From positions 1 through 23,266 of the forward strand of contig JAFABT010000363.1 of assembly GCA_023425905.1 (NCBI GenBank): a stretch of DNA of 23,266 bases. Direction: 5' to 3'. A model generated the notes under the pieces. It worked only from the letters and a program-made list of their open reading frames with translations, was not told where the DNA came from and made no database searches. The position numbers and the translations under genes were made by a program. This stretch comes from Actinomycetes bacterium. GTDB taxonomy: Bacteria; Actinomycetota; Actinomycetes; Actinomycetales; Cellulomonadaceae. The first letter of the stretch is position 1. Each line of letters starts with the position of its first letter. Below, in pieces: positions 14,987-22,149 of the stretch.

Positions 14987-16510
14987 TTAGTACGCGCCAT
15001 CCGAAGCGAGCACCGCCTTCACCGTGCGGACCAAGATGATGAGATCACCCGTGAGCGACCAGTTCTCGGCATAGAAGACGTCCATGCGGATCCCTTCCTC
15101 GACCGCCAAATTCGACCGACCGCTGACCTGCCACAGCCCTGTAAGGCCAGGTCTCACGAGCAAGCGTCTCCCAGCCTTGCGGTCGTACTGAGCCACCTCG
15201 GCATCGATCTGCGGCCGGGGACCGACCAGACTCATGTCGCCCTTCAGCACGTTGAACAGCTGCGGAAGCTCGTCGAGCGAGTACCGCCGCAGCACGCGGC
15301 CGACCGTCGTCACGCGCGGGTCGTTCTTCGGCTTGTAGAACATGCCCACGTCGTCGACGCCCTCGGCAGCGAGCACCTCTGCGAGACGGTCGTGCGCGTC
15401 CGGAACCATCGAGCGGAACTTGAGCATGCCGAAGTGCGTGCCGCCTCGTCCAACGCGCTGCTGCACGAAGAACAGCGGACCGGCACTCGTCGTCTTGACG
15501 AGCACAGCTATCGTGAGCAAGACCGGTGCCAGCAGAATGGTGAGCACCAACGCTGCGACCCAGTCCGTCACGGACTTGATCACGTAGCGCGGACCGTCAA
15601 ACCGTGGCTCGTCGACGTGCAGCAGGTTCGTGCCCGCCACCGGGCTCGTGACGATGCGTTGCCCCGCGATGTCGACGAGCGCCGGCGCGAGGGCAAGGTT
15701 GATGCCGCTCGCCTCGAGGTCCCACCCGACGTGCTTCACCAGTTCGGTCGTGAGGTCCGACGAGCTCGTCAGCACGACGAGACTTGCGTCGAGTTCCCGC
15801 GCCTTTGCCGCGATGTCGACGAGGTCACCGACGGTCTCGACACCGTCGATCGCGTCCTCTCCGGGCGCCAGGCACACGCCCACAACGTCGAGGCCGGCAT
15901 CGACCGACGCCCTGAGCTCAGCGACAGTCTCCGCGACCCGCGTGCGGGAACCCGCGACGAGCACTCGATCGAGAGCCTTGCCCTTGCGGCGCGCCGCGAA
16001 CAGGTGTTTGCGCGCCAACCACCGGTTGATCAGCAGCGCGAGCGTGCCCGCAGGAAACGCAATGAGCAAGAAGCTGCGCGCGACGTCGACCTTGAGCATG
16101 AGGCACGCGATCGCGACCATCGAGAAGGCGAGCCAGGACGCCCCGAGGATCGCTGTGTACTCAGCGAAGCCCGCGCCGATAAGACGCTCGCGCCGCGTGC
16201 GCCGCATGACCATGGCCACGCACCACAGGGCGGCCAGGCATACGCACACGGTGATGTACCCGGCGTGGATGAGACCGTCGACCGCGACGCCCTCGTGCCC
16301 GCGGGGGAACCGCAGCACGTAGGCCGCGAGCGTCGTCACCAGAACGATGACGGTGTCAGACCACCGCAGGTACCGCACGTACCCCGTGACCCAGCGGGGG
16401 GAGCGTGGCCCGACTCTCTCGTCTTCCCGCCCCCGGCCGATCGTGTTGATAGCCTCCGCGAGGTCGGCGGTCGCCGAGCCCGCCATCGGCGCCCCCTCGT
16501 GCACGACCAT
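14987..16510 (-). CDS. Priming polyprenyl glycosylphosphotransferase (WbaP/EpsE type)
   Basis: This enzyme transfers a sugar-1-phosphate (often glucose or galactose) onto undecaprenyl phosphate to start the repeat unit. The 507-residue protein has four N-terminal membrane helices (about 50-165), a CoA-binding-like Rossmann region (about 180-300) and a last hydrophobic segment (about 318-338). The catalytic bacterial sugar-transferase domain follows: KFRSM (364-368), SLDELPQL (411-418), DMSLVGPRP (425-433) and RPGLTGLWQVSGR (453-465). ATG 16510 is the first ATG and lies about 9 nt after a GGAGG. It heads the minus-strand array and has about 250 bp of non-coding DNA upstream. The donor sugar cannot be read from sequence. 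Confidence 0.93.
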   Translation of the reverse strand: MVVHEGAPMAGSATADLAEAINTIGRGREDERVGPRSPRWVTGYVRYLRWSDTVIVLVTTLAAYVLRFPRGHEGVAVDGLIHAGYITVCVCLAALWCVAMVMRRTRRERLIGAGFAEYTAILGASWLAFSMVAIACLMLKVDVARSFLLIAFPAGTLALLINRWLARKHLFAARRKGKALDRVLVAGSRTRVAETVAELRASVDAGLDVVGVCLAPGEDAIDGVETVGDLVDIAAKARELDASLVVLTSSSDLTTELVKHVGWDLEASGINLALAPALVDIAGQRIVTSPVAGTNLLHVDEPRFDGPRYVIKSVTDWVAALVLTILLAPVLLTIAVLVKTTSAGPLFFVQQRVGRGGTHFGMLKFRSMVPDAHDRLAEVLAAEGVDDVGMFYKPKNDPRVTTVGRVLRRYSLDELPQLFNVLKGDMSLVGPRPQIDAEVAQYDRKAGRRLLVRPGLTGLWQVSGRSNLAVEEGIRMDVFYAENWSLTGDLIILVRTVKAVLASDGAY

Positions 16511-16631
16511 TGCCCCCAGCCTCCGCAAGTTCCGTCATCATGTCGGCTGCACGTTGCGCCGCCCTGTCGCACACCACCCCGTGATGTGCGCACGCTTCCA
16601 GAGGCTTCGACCACGGGCCACCCGAACTTGA

Positions 16632-16661
16632 GCAATACCCCCCAAACGGGCGAGGTGACAA
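16632..16661 (-). promoter_or_regulatory. Possible promoter of the polysaccharide array
   Basis: On the minus strand TTGTCA (16661-16656), an 18-bp spacer and TATTGC (16637-16632) lie about 120 nt upstream of ATG 16510. This would give a leader of about 115 nt. A short GTCGTGACGAC palindrome (16687-16697) lies further upstream and could be an operator. Confidence 0.35.
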
Positions 16662-16750
16662 ATCTAGTGCGCGCGCAGGTTAACCCGTCGTGACGACCAC
16701 GTAATGGTCACCCACCACGTCCCCGATATTCACGGCACTCATCGGTCGCC

Positions 16751-16756
16751 TACGCT
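16751..16756 (+). promoter_or_regulatory. -10 box placing a leaderless start
   Basis: TACGCT is followed by 6 nt and then GTG 16763, with no SD. A weak TTCACG (16729-16734) lies 16 bp upstream. The layout matches that before GTG 2219. Confidence 0.45.
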
Positions 16757-16762
16757 GCTCAC

Positions 16763-17236
16763 GTGCGCGTATCCGTGCTGGCTCGCCCCGGGTGGACTAC
16801 CGCCTTCGCCCTGTGCCTCGTCGCCTGCGCCCCCGTGCAGCACACGGCACACCCGCCACCGCTCGCAGAAGCGCTCCACGCAGAGATCGACGACGAGCGC
16901 TCCTCCGCAGGGCTCCCGCCGCTCGACTCGTCCCCCTGCGCCACAGACCACGCGACGTCACGGGCCGCAGCGCTCCCGCCAAGCCCAGCGCCCCTCGCCC
17001 ACACCCCGCTCGACGCCGTCCTCGCCACGTGTCACGTCGCCGTGGCGGGCGAGAACCTCGCCCGCCACGAAGACGGTCCGCCGGAGCCCCACGCCATTGT
17101 CGCCGCCTGGATGACATCCCCCGGGCATCGTGCGAACATCCTCGACCCGCAGTTCATTGGGCTAGGCGCAGCGTGCACCGCCGGACCACAGGTGCGATGC
17201 GCCGTCGTCTTCGTCGGCCCGACGCCGGGTGACTAG
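16763..17236 (+). CDS. CAP-domain (SCP/PR1-like) lipoprotein
   Basis: The 157-residue product has a short signal peptide ending in a lipobox LVAC (19-22, lipidated C22), a Pro/His-rich linker and a compact CAP domain. The domain carries the family blocks GENLA (96-100) and SPGHRANILDP (119-129). Cys59, Cys90, Cys138 and Cys146 could form disulfides outside the membrane. Bacterial CAP proteins are extracellular and mostly of unknown activity. It is divergent from the polysaccharide array and convergent with the Ig-like gene. GTG 16763 fits a leaderless transcript and gives a proper signal peptide. Confidence 0.82.
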   Translation: MRVSVLARPGWTTAFALCLVACAPVQHTAHPPPLAEALHAEIDDERSSAGLPPLDSSPCATDHATSRAAALPPSPAPLAHTPLDAVLATCHVAVAGENLARHEDGPPEPHAIVAAWMTSPGHRANILDPQFIGLGAACTAGPQVRCAVVFVGPTPGD

Positions 17237-17282
17237 AGCCGGACACTCCGCCGCGCCGACGTGCAGGGCGGTCCGACGCACA

Positions 17283-17318
17283 GCGAAGGCCAGCAACCGT
17301 GCGGTTGCTGGCCTTCGC
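17283..17318. terminator. Perfect 16-bp hairpin between convergent genes
   Basis: GCGAAGGCCAGCAACC (17283-17298) pairs without mismatch with 17303-17318 around a GTGC loop. It lies 46 nt after the CAP gene stop and 19 nt from the Ig-like gene stop, so it should terminate both. No T-tract flanks it. Confidence 0.85.
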
Positions 17319-17337
17319 CGATGGCTTGCGGTGAGGA

Positions 17338-17988
17338 CTACTTCTTGACCTTGACGGACTTCGACGTCGAGGACTTGAGGTAGTTCGACGACTTGGGCGT
17401 GAACGTCACCTTGACCGAGTACTTGCCGGCGCGCTTGCCGAGCTTCTTCAGGGTGACCTTGACGGTCTTGCCGGCCTTGACGGAGACCGTCTTCGAGGAG
17501 GCGTAGCCCTTGCCCGTGATGGTGACCTTGACCTTGCCGGCCTGGCTGGCCTTGACGCTGACCGAGGCCTTCTTGCCGAGACGGAGGCTGATCTTGCTGG
17601 CCTTGACCGAGGTCTTCGCCTTCTTGATCGTGATCGACTTCGAGCTGGCCTTGCTCGACTTCCAGATGCCGCTGCCGGCGTAAGAGCCGCTCACGGTGTA
17701 CTTGCCAGCGGCGAGCTTGCCGAACTTGACCGTCGCCGAGCCGTTCTTGAGCGTGGCCGTCTTCGACGTCTTGCCGATCTTGACCGTCACCTTGCCCGTG
17801 GGGACACCGTCGCCGGACTTGACCTTGACGGTGGCGGAGATCGACTTGCCGTAGGTGGCGCTCTTGACCGAGACGGACGTCGTCGTGGCGACGGTGCCTT
17901 CGTAGCCAGCGGCGACGGCCGGAGCGGCCGCCAGGCCAGCTCCGACGAGCGAGAGCGCTGCGGCTGCAGCGACAAGGATCTTGCGCAT
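17338..17988 (-). CDS. Secreted lysine-rich protein with two Ig-like domains
   Basis: The 216-residue protein has a clear Sec signal peptide (about 1-27, AAPAVAA). Two bacterial Ig-like domains follow (about 33-115 and 118-214). The first carries GVPTGKVTVKIG and LAAGKYTVSGSYAGSG, the hallmark of Big_3/Big_5-type repeats. It contains no LPXTG signal, membrane anchor or catalytic motif. The mature part is strongly basic, with Lys in nearly every strand, so it may bind acidic surface polymers by charge, such as a sialylated polysaccharide; that is inference. ATG 17988 has a G-rich SD about 7 nt upstream. The domains resemble the orphan fragment at 1181-1507. Confidence 0.8.
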   Translation of the reverse strand: MRKILVAAAAALSLVGAGLAAAPAVAAGYEGTVATTTSVSVKSATYGKSISATVKVKSGDGVPTGKVTVKIGKTSKTATLKNGSATVKFGKLAAGKYTVSGSYAGSGIWKSSKASSKSITIKKAKTSVKASKISLRLGKKASVSVKASQAGKVKVTITGKGYASSKTVSVKAGKTVKVTLKKLGKRAGKYSVKVTFTPKSSNYLKSSTSKSVKVKK

Positions 17989-18032
17989 AGGGAATCCCCC
18001 TTGGGTAGGTGATGAGAGCGTGTTCGATCGTC

Positions 18033-18038
18033 ACTATA
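18033..18038 (-). promoter_or_regulatory. -10 box of the secreted Ig-like gene
   Basis: TATAGT on the minus strand lies about 45 nt upstream of ATG 17988, giving a leader of roughly 38 nt. No convincing -35 is seen. Confidence 0.45.
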
Positions 18039-18122
18039 GGGGCAGGCACCGTCGCCGGGACCAGGTCATCTTGACCCGTACCGCCAGATGGACTAACTCT
18101 GACGGACAACTGTGAGATTCCG

Positions 18123-18143
18123 GACAGCACCCTCGATGCTGTC
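18123..18143 (-). terminator. Hairpin downstream of asd
   Basis: GACAGCA (18123-18129) pairs with TGCTGTC (18137-18143) across a 7-nt loop, about 40 nt past the asd stop. It is shorter than the other hairpins here, so termination is only moderately supported. Confidence 0.4.
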
Positions 18144-18183
18144 AGCGACCCGGGACCGTCACCCGCTTCGGCTTCCCCGGGCG

Positions 18184-19257
18184 CTACACCCCCGCAACCG
18201 CACCCCGCCGTGCCGCGACGACCTCCGCCACCTGCACCGCGTTCAACGCGGCACCCTTGCGGAGGTTGTCGTTCGAGAGGAAGAGCACGAGGCCCTTGCC
18301 GTCAGGGACCGACTGGTCCTGGCGGATGCGACCGACGTACGACGGGTCCGCACCCGCGGCCTTGAGGGGCGTCGGCAGGTCGACGACCTCGACGCCCGGG
18401 GCGGCCTCGAGCAGCTCGGTCGCGCGCTCGGGGGTGATCGGGCTGGCGAACTCGGCGTGCACCGACAGGGAGTGGCCGGAGAACACCGGGACGCGCACGC
18501 ACGTGCCCGCGACGCGCAGGTCGGGCAGCGAGAGGATCTTGCGCGACTCGTTGCGGAGCTTCTGCTCCTCGTCGGTCTCCCCCGTGCCATCGTCGACGAG
18601 GTTGCCCGCGAGGGCGACGACGTTGAACGCGATCGGCGCCGCGTAGACCTTCGGCTGCGGAACGTCGACGGCGGAGCCGGACAGCGCGAGACCCGCCTGG
18701 GTCCCCTGCGCGACGATGTCCTGCACCTGCGAGTCGAGCTCGGAGACCCCGGCGACACCCGAGCCGGACACGGCCTGGAAGGTCGTGACGACGAGGCGCT
18801 CGAGCCCGGCCTCGTCCGCGAGCGGCTTGAGGACGGGCATCGCGGCCATCGTCGTGCAGTTGGGGTTCGCGATGATGCCCTTGACCGCGGAGTCCACGGC
18901 CTCGGGGTTGACCTCGGAGACGACGAGCGGCACGTCGGGGTCGAGGCGCCATGCGCTCGAGTTGTCGATGACGACCGCACCGGCCTCCGCGAACCGCGGG
19001 GCGTGCGCCTTCGACGTCGAGCCGCCCGCGGAGAACAACGCGATGTCGATGCCGCGGAGGTCGTCGACGCTCACGGCGGCGACGTCCTCGACGACGACGT
19101 CCTCGCCCCGCCACGGCAGCGTCGAGCCGGCCGAGCGCGCCGAGGCGAAGTAACGGATCGACGCGACGGGGAAGTCGCGCTCCTCGAGGAGCTGCCGCAT
19201 GACGTTGCCGACCTGGCCGGTCGCGCCGACGACGGCGACGGAGAGTCCCTGAGCCAT
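18184..19257 (-). CDS. asd: Aspartate-semialdehyde dehydrogenase
   Basis: The enzyme reduces aspartyl-4-phosphate to aspartate semialdehyde with NADPH, feeding lysine/diaminopimelate, threonine and methionine synthesis. The 357-residue product has the NADP loop VVGATGQVG (9-17), the catalytic Cys in NPNCTT (C134), the GSGVAG segment and the active-site His region SGHSLSVHAEF. Length is normal. ATG 19257 starts two nt after the lysC stop, so the two genes form a tight operon, as in other actinobacteria. An in-frame TTG at 19263 is a weaker start. Confidence 0.97.
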   Translation of the reverse strand: MAQGLSVAVVGATGQVGNVMRQLLEERDFPVASIRYFASARSAGSTLPWRGEDVVVEDVAAVSVDDLRGIDIALFSAGGSTSKAHAPRFAEAGAVVIDNSSAWRLDPDVPLVVSEVNPEAVDSAVKGIIANPNCTTMAAMPVLKPLADEAGLERLVVTTFQAVSGSGVAGVSELDSQVQDIVAQGTQAGLALSGSAVDVPQPKVYAAPIAFNVVALAGNLVDDGTGETDEEQKLRNESRKILSLPDLRVAGTCVRVPVFSGHSLSVHAEFASPITPERATELLEAAPGVEVVDLPTPLKAAGADPSYVGRIRQDQSVPDGKGLVLFLSNDNLRKGAALNAVQVAEVVAARRGAVAGV

Positions 19258-19259
19258 GA

Positions 19260-20543
19260 TCAACGCCCCGTTCCTGCGTAGACGACGGCCTCGGACTCGG
19301 CGTCGAGGTCGAAGGCGGTGTGCACGGCGCGCACCGCGTCGGTGAGCGAGTCCGCCCGCGTGACGACGGAGATGCGGATCTCCGACGTCGAGATCATCTC
19401 GATGTTGATGCCCGCGTCGCGCAGCGCGCCGAAGAGCTTCGCCGAGACGCCAGGGCTCGACTTCATGCCGGCGCCGACGAGCGAGAGCTTGCCGATCTGG
19501 TCGTCGAACTGCAGCGAGGCGAACTTCAGCTCGTCCTGCGCGGCGGTGAGCGCGGCGAGGGTGCTCGGCACGTCGCCCTCGGGGAGCGTGAAGGAGATGT
19601 CCGTGAGGCCGGTCGCGGCCACGGAGACGTTCTGGACGATCATGTCGATGTTCGCACCCGCGGTCGCGACGACCTCGAAGATGCGCGCGGCGGTGCCCGG
19701 GACGTCCGGCACGCCGACGACGGTGATCTTGGCCTCGCTGCTGTCGTGCGCGACGCCGGAGATGATCGGCTCTTCCATGGCTGCTTCCTCGTCGGTCGTG
19801 GTGGTGACGGGCTTGCTGGTGACGAACGTGCCCTCCTTGCCGGAGAAGGACGAGCGCACGTGGATGGGGACGCCGTAGCGGCGCGCGTACTCGACGCAGC
19901 GGAGCATGAGGACCTTTGCGCCGGACGCGGCGAGCTCGAGCATCTCCTCGTACGTCACGGAGTCGAGCTTGCGGGCCGCGGGGACGATGCGCGGGTCGGC
20001 GGAGAAGATGCCGTCGACGTCCGTGTAGATCTCGCAGACGTCCGCGCTCAGCCCGGCGGCGAGGGCGACGGCGGTCGTGTCCGACCCACCGCGGCCGAGC
20101 GTCGTCACGTCGTTCGTGTCCTTGGTGACGCCCTGGAACCCGGCGACGATCGCGACGGCCCCCTTCTCGATCGTCTCCCGGATGCGGTGCGGGACGACGT
20201 CGACGATGTGCGCCCGCCCGTGGACGGCGTCCGTGATGACGCCCGCCTGCTGACCGGTGAAGGACTTCGCCTTGACCCCGAGGTTGTTGATCGCCATCGA
20301 CAGCAGGGACATCGAGATGCGCTCACCCGCGGTGAGGAGGATGTCCATCTCGCGCTGCGGAGGAAGGGGGCTCACCTGCTGGGCGAGGTCGAGGAGCTCG
20401 TCCGTCGTGTCGCCCATCGCCGAGACCACGACGACGACGTCGTTCCCGGCGCGCTTCGACTCTGCGATGCGCTTCGCCACGCGCTTGATGCCCTCGGCAT
20501 CGGCAACGGACGAGCCACCGTACTTCTGCACGATGAGTGCCAT
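19260..20543 (-). CDS. lysC: Aspartate kinase (alpha, with internal beta start)
   Basis: Aspartokinase makes aspartyl-4-phosphate, the first step of the aspartate family. The 427-residue protein has KYGGSSVA (7-14), the TTLGRGGSDTTA segment in the kinase domain and two C-terminal ACT domains (about 265-427) that bind lysine/threonine for feedback control. Length matches the actinobacterial alpha2-beta2 type, in which the same gene also makes a short regulatory subunit from an internal start. That start is visible here at ATG 19778. ATG 20543 is preceded by an AAAGAG about 9 nt away. asd follows directly and a strong hairpin separates lysC from the gene upstream. Confidence 0.97.
   Translation of the reverse strand: MALIVQKYGGSSVADAEGIKRVAKRIAESKRAGNDVVVVVSAMGDTTDELLDLAQQVSPLPPQREMDILLTAGERISMSLLSMAINNLGVKAKSFTGQQAGVITDAVHGRAHIVDVVPHRIRETIEKGAVAIVAGFQGVTKDTNDVTTLGRGGSDTTAVALAAGLSADVCEIYTDVDGIFSADPRIVPAARKLDSVTYEEMLELAASGAKVLMLRCVEYARRYGVPIHVRSSFSGKEGTFVTSKPVTTTTDEEAAMEEPIISGVAHDSSEAKITVVGVPDVPGTAARIFEVVATAGANIDMIVQNVSVAATGLTDISFTLPEGDVPSTLAALTAAQDELKFASLQFDDQIGKLSLVGAGMKSSPGVSAKLFGALRDAGINIEMISTSEIRISVVTRADSLTDAVRAVHTAFDLDAESEAVVYAGTGR
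19776..19790 (-). promoter_or_regulatory. Internal SD and start for aspartokinase beta subunit
   Basis: Inside lysC, GAGGAAG (19790-19784) lies 5 nt before an in-frame ATG (19778-19776), codon 256, reading MEEPIISGVAHD. Translation from here gives a 172-residue ACT-only protein. Corynebacterium glutamicum lysC has an internal start at the equivalent place. Confidence 0.75.
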
Positions 20544-20627
20544 GTTGTTCGCTCTTTCGTCGCTGGCCCCGTTGATCTAAACGTCCGCCAGTTCTTGTGT
20601 GTCGCGGCCGAGTGTAGGCCTACGACG

Positions 20628-20681
20628 CAGCGCCCCGGTACCCGTTCCCGGCATGCGGGCGTCCTGGGTGCCGGGGCGCTG
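20628..20681. terminator. Strong hairpin between the MT0933-like gene and lysC
   Basis: CAGCGCCCCGGTACCC (20628-20643) pairs with 20666-20681 along 16 positions with a single G-U, and the 22-nt loop could pair further. It is 40 nt beyond the MT0933-like stop and should isolate lysC-asd from the recR-side genes. A 10-bp palindrome GTAGGCCTAC (20614-20623) lies next to it, on the lysC side. Confidence 0.8.
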
Positions 20682-20720
20682 CTCGACGCGTCGCCGCGCC
20701 TCGCTCGGGCGCGCGTCGCG

Positions 20721-20906
20721 TCAGGGCTTCTTCTGGTCCGCGATGAAGCCCTGGACGGCGTCGATCGCGCTGTCGACGTGGCTGTCGACGCTGTCGGGCG
20801 TCTTGTCCTTGACGAACTCGCCGACCTTCTCCGCTCCGTCCGCGATCGCGTCGCCGTGCTGCCCCAGCGCGTCCTTCGCCTTGCCGACGAGGTCTTCGAT
20901 CCCCAT
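20721..20906 (-). CDS. MT0933/Rv0909-like small helical protein (annotated antitoxin family)
   Basis: The 61-residue protein is almost entirely helical and charged: MGIEDLVGKAKDALGQHGD, an EKVGEFVKDKTP stretch and a final AIDAVQGFIADQKKP. This matches the MT0933-type antitoxin family of actinobacteria (Rv0909 in Mycobacterium tuberculosis). I chose ATG 20906 because GGAGGA lies about 7 nt upstream; an earlier in-frame start would add seven residues. No toxin-sized partner lies beside it: the neighbours are a DUF5063 gene upstream and lysC downstream past a hairpin. A stress or DNA-related role unrelated to toxin control is quite possible. Confidence 0.78.
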   Translation of the reverse strand: MGIEDLVGKAKDALGQHGDAIADGAEKVGEFVKDKTPDSVDSHVDSAIDAVQGFIADQKKP

Positions 20907-20953
20907 GGTGCATCCTCCTTGCGTCACGGCCTGCGCCTGGTGCGCGGGACCTG

Positions 20954-21547
20954 TCAGCCCTGCAGGGCGTCGTACTCCGCCTCCGTCGCGACGTCGTCGT
21001 CGACGTCAAGACGGAGGTGGGCGAGCAACGTCTGGAGGACGCGGAGCGCGCTCGAGGCTCGCTCACCCCAGACGGAGAGGTAGGAGAACTGCCACCACCA
21101 CAGCGCCTCCGCGAGGGAGCCCGCCTCGAGGTGGCGCAGGCCCTGCTCGAGCGCCTGCGCGATCGTCGCGAGGTCGCCGGAGAGGCTCGCCTCGCCGACC
21201 TCGACGCCGAGCACCGGGTCGACGACCTCGGCGTAGGAGTCGAGGCCCTCGAGGGTGTTCGCGAGGCCGGCGCGCAGCGGGTCGACGTCCGCGTCCGGGC
21301 CGGCGTCGGGCTCGAAGCGCTCCGCGGGGACGACGTCCATCATCGCGCCGAGCCTGGCGCCTGCGGCGAGGACGTCGGAGACCGCGAGGAGGAGCAGGGC
21401 GATCGCCGCCTCGGGGTTGGAGCCCGAGGCGACCTCCCGCACGGTCGCGAGGTACGCGCGGGCCTGGCCCGCGACTGCGACCGCGACCTCCGCGAGGTCC
21501 GTCGCGGCCGTCGGGCTGGCCGGGGTGGGGGTGGTGTCGTCAGGCAC
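20954..21547 (-). CDS. DUF5063 family protein, recR neighbour
   Basis: The 197-residue soluble protein has an acidic Thr/Pro-rich head and then alpha-helical sequence with AEALWWWQFSYLSVWGERAS near residue 150, typical of the DUF5063 proteins encoded next to recR in actinobacteria. Its function is not known to me. GTG 21547 overlaps the recR stop by 8 nt (GTGCCTGA), so translation is probably coupled to recR. That conserved pairing hints at a link with recombination repair, but nothing in the sequence shows it directly. Confidence 0.75.
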   Translation of the reverse strand: MPDDTTPTPASPTAATDLAEVAVAVAGQARAYLATVREVASGSNPEAAIALLLLAVSDVLAAGARLGAMMDVVPAERFEPDAGPDADVDPLRAGLANTLEGLDSYAEVVDPVLGVEVGEASLSGDLATIAQALEQGLRHLEAGSLAEALWWWQFSYLSVWGERASSALRVLQTLLAHLRLDVDDDVATEAEYDALQG

Positions 21548-22139
21548 TGATTCGCCGCCGTCCTTCGAAGGCGCGCCCGAGGGTGACCTCGTCCGCGTAC
21601 TCGAGGTCTCCGCCGACGGGCAGGCCCGAGGCGAGCCTGCTCACGGCGAGACCCATGGGCACGAGGAGGCGGGCGAGGTACGTGGCCGTCGCCTCCCCCT
21701 CGACGTTCGGGTCGGTCGCGAGGATGACCTCGGTGACCGTGCCGTCCGCGAGCCTCGACATGAGGCCCGCGATCCGGAGGTCGTCCGGCCCGACGCCCGC
21801 GATGGGGCTGATCGCGCCGCCGAGCACGTGGTACCGACCGCGGAACTCCCGGGTGCGCTCGATCGCGACGACGTCCTTGGCTTCCTCGACGACGCAGATC
21901 GTCGCGGGGTTGCGTCGGGGGTCACGGCAGATGCGGCACGTGTCCTCCTCCGCGACGTTCCCGCACACGTCGCAGAACTTGACCCGGAGCTTGACCTGGG
22001 TGAGGGCGTCGGTGAGGCGTTGCACCTCACCGCCGTCCGCAGCCAGCAGGTGGAAGGCGATGCGCTGGGCGCTCTTGGGGCCGACCCCGGGCAGTCGCCC
22101 GAGCTCGTCGATGAGGTCCTGCACAGCTCCTTCGTACAC
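21540..22139 (-). CDS. recR: Recombination mediator RecR
   Basis: RecR works with RecF/RecO to load RecA on gapped DNA. The 199-residue product has the helix-hairpin-helix LPGVGPKSAQRIAFHLL (16-32), a four-Cys zinc finger (C56, C59, C68, C71) and the Toprim domain with VVEEAKDVVAIE (83-94) and ATDPNVEGEATA. Length and order are standard. It starts 10 nt after the MmpL-type gene on the same strand and overlaps the DUF5063 gene. Confidence 0.97.
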   Translation of the reverse strand: MYEGAVQDLIDELGRLPGVGPKSAQRIAFHLLAADGGEVQRLTDALTQVKLRVKFCDVCGNVAEEDTCRICRDPRRNPATICVVEEAKDVVAIERTREFRGRYHVLGGAISPIAGVGPDDLRIAGLMSRLADGTVTEVILATDPNVEGEATATYLARLLVPMGLAVSRLASGLPVGGDLEYADEVTLGRAFEGRRRISA

Positions 22140-22149
22140 AGCAGCCAGC

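Noticed and set aside
14960..16693. Long + strand open frame (577 codons) opposite the priming transferase
   Set aside because: It mirrors a clear membrane enzyme on the other strand and encodes Arg/His/Asp-rich low-complexity protein typical of antisense frames in high-GC DNA.
19320..21083. Long + strand open frame (587 codons) opposite lysC and neighbours
   Set aside because: Its sequence is composed of Arg/Asp/Val/His runs and crosses a terminator and three real genes on the other strand.
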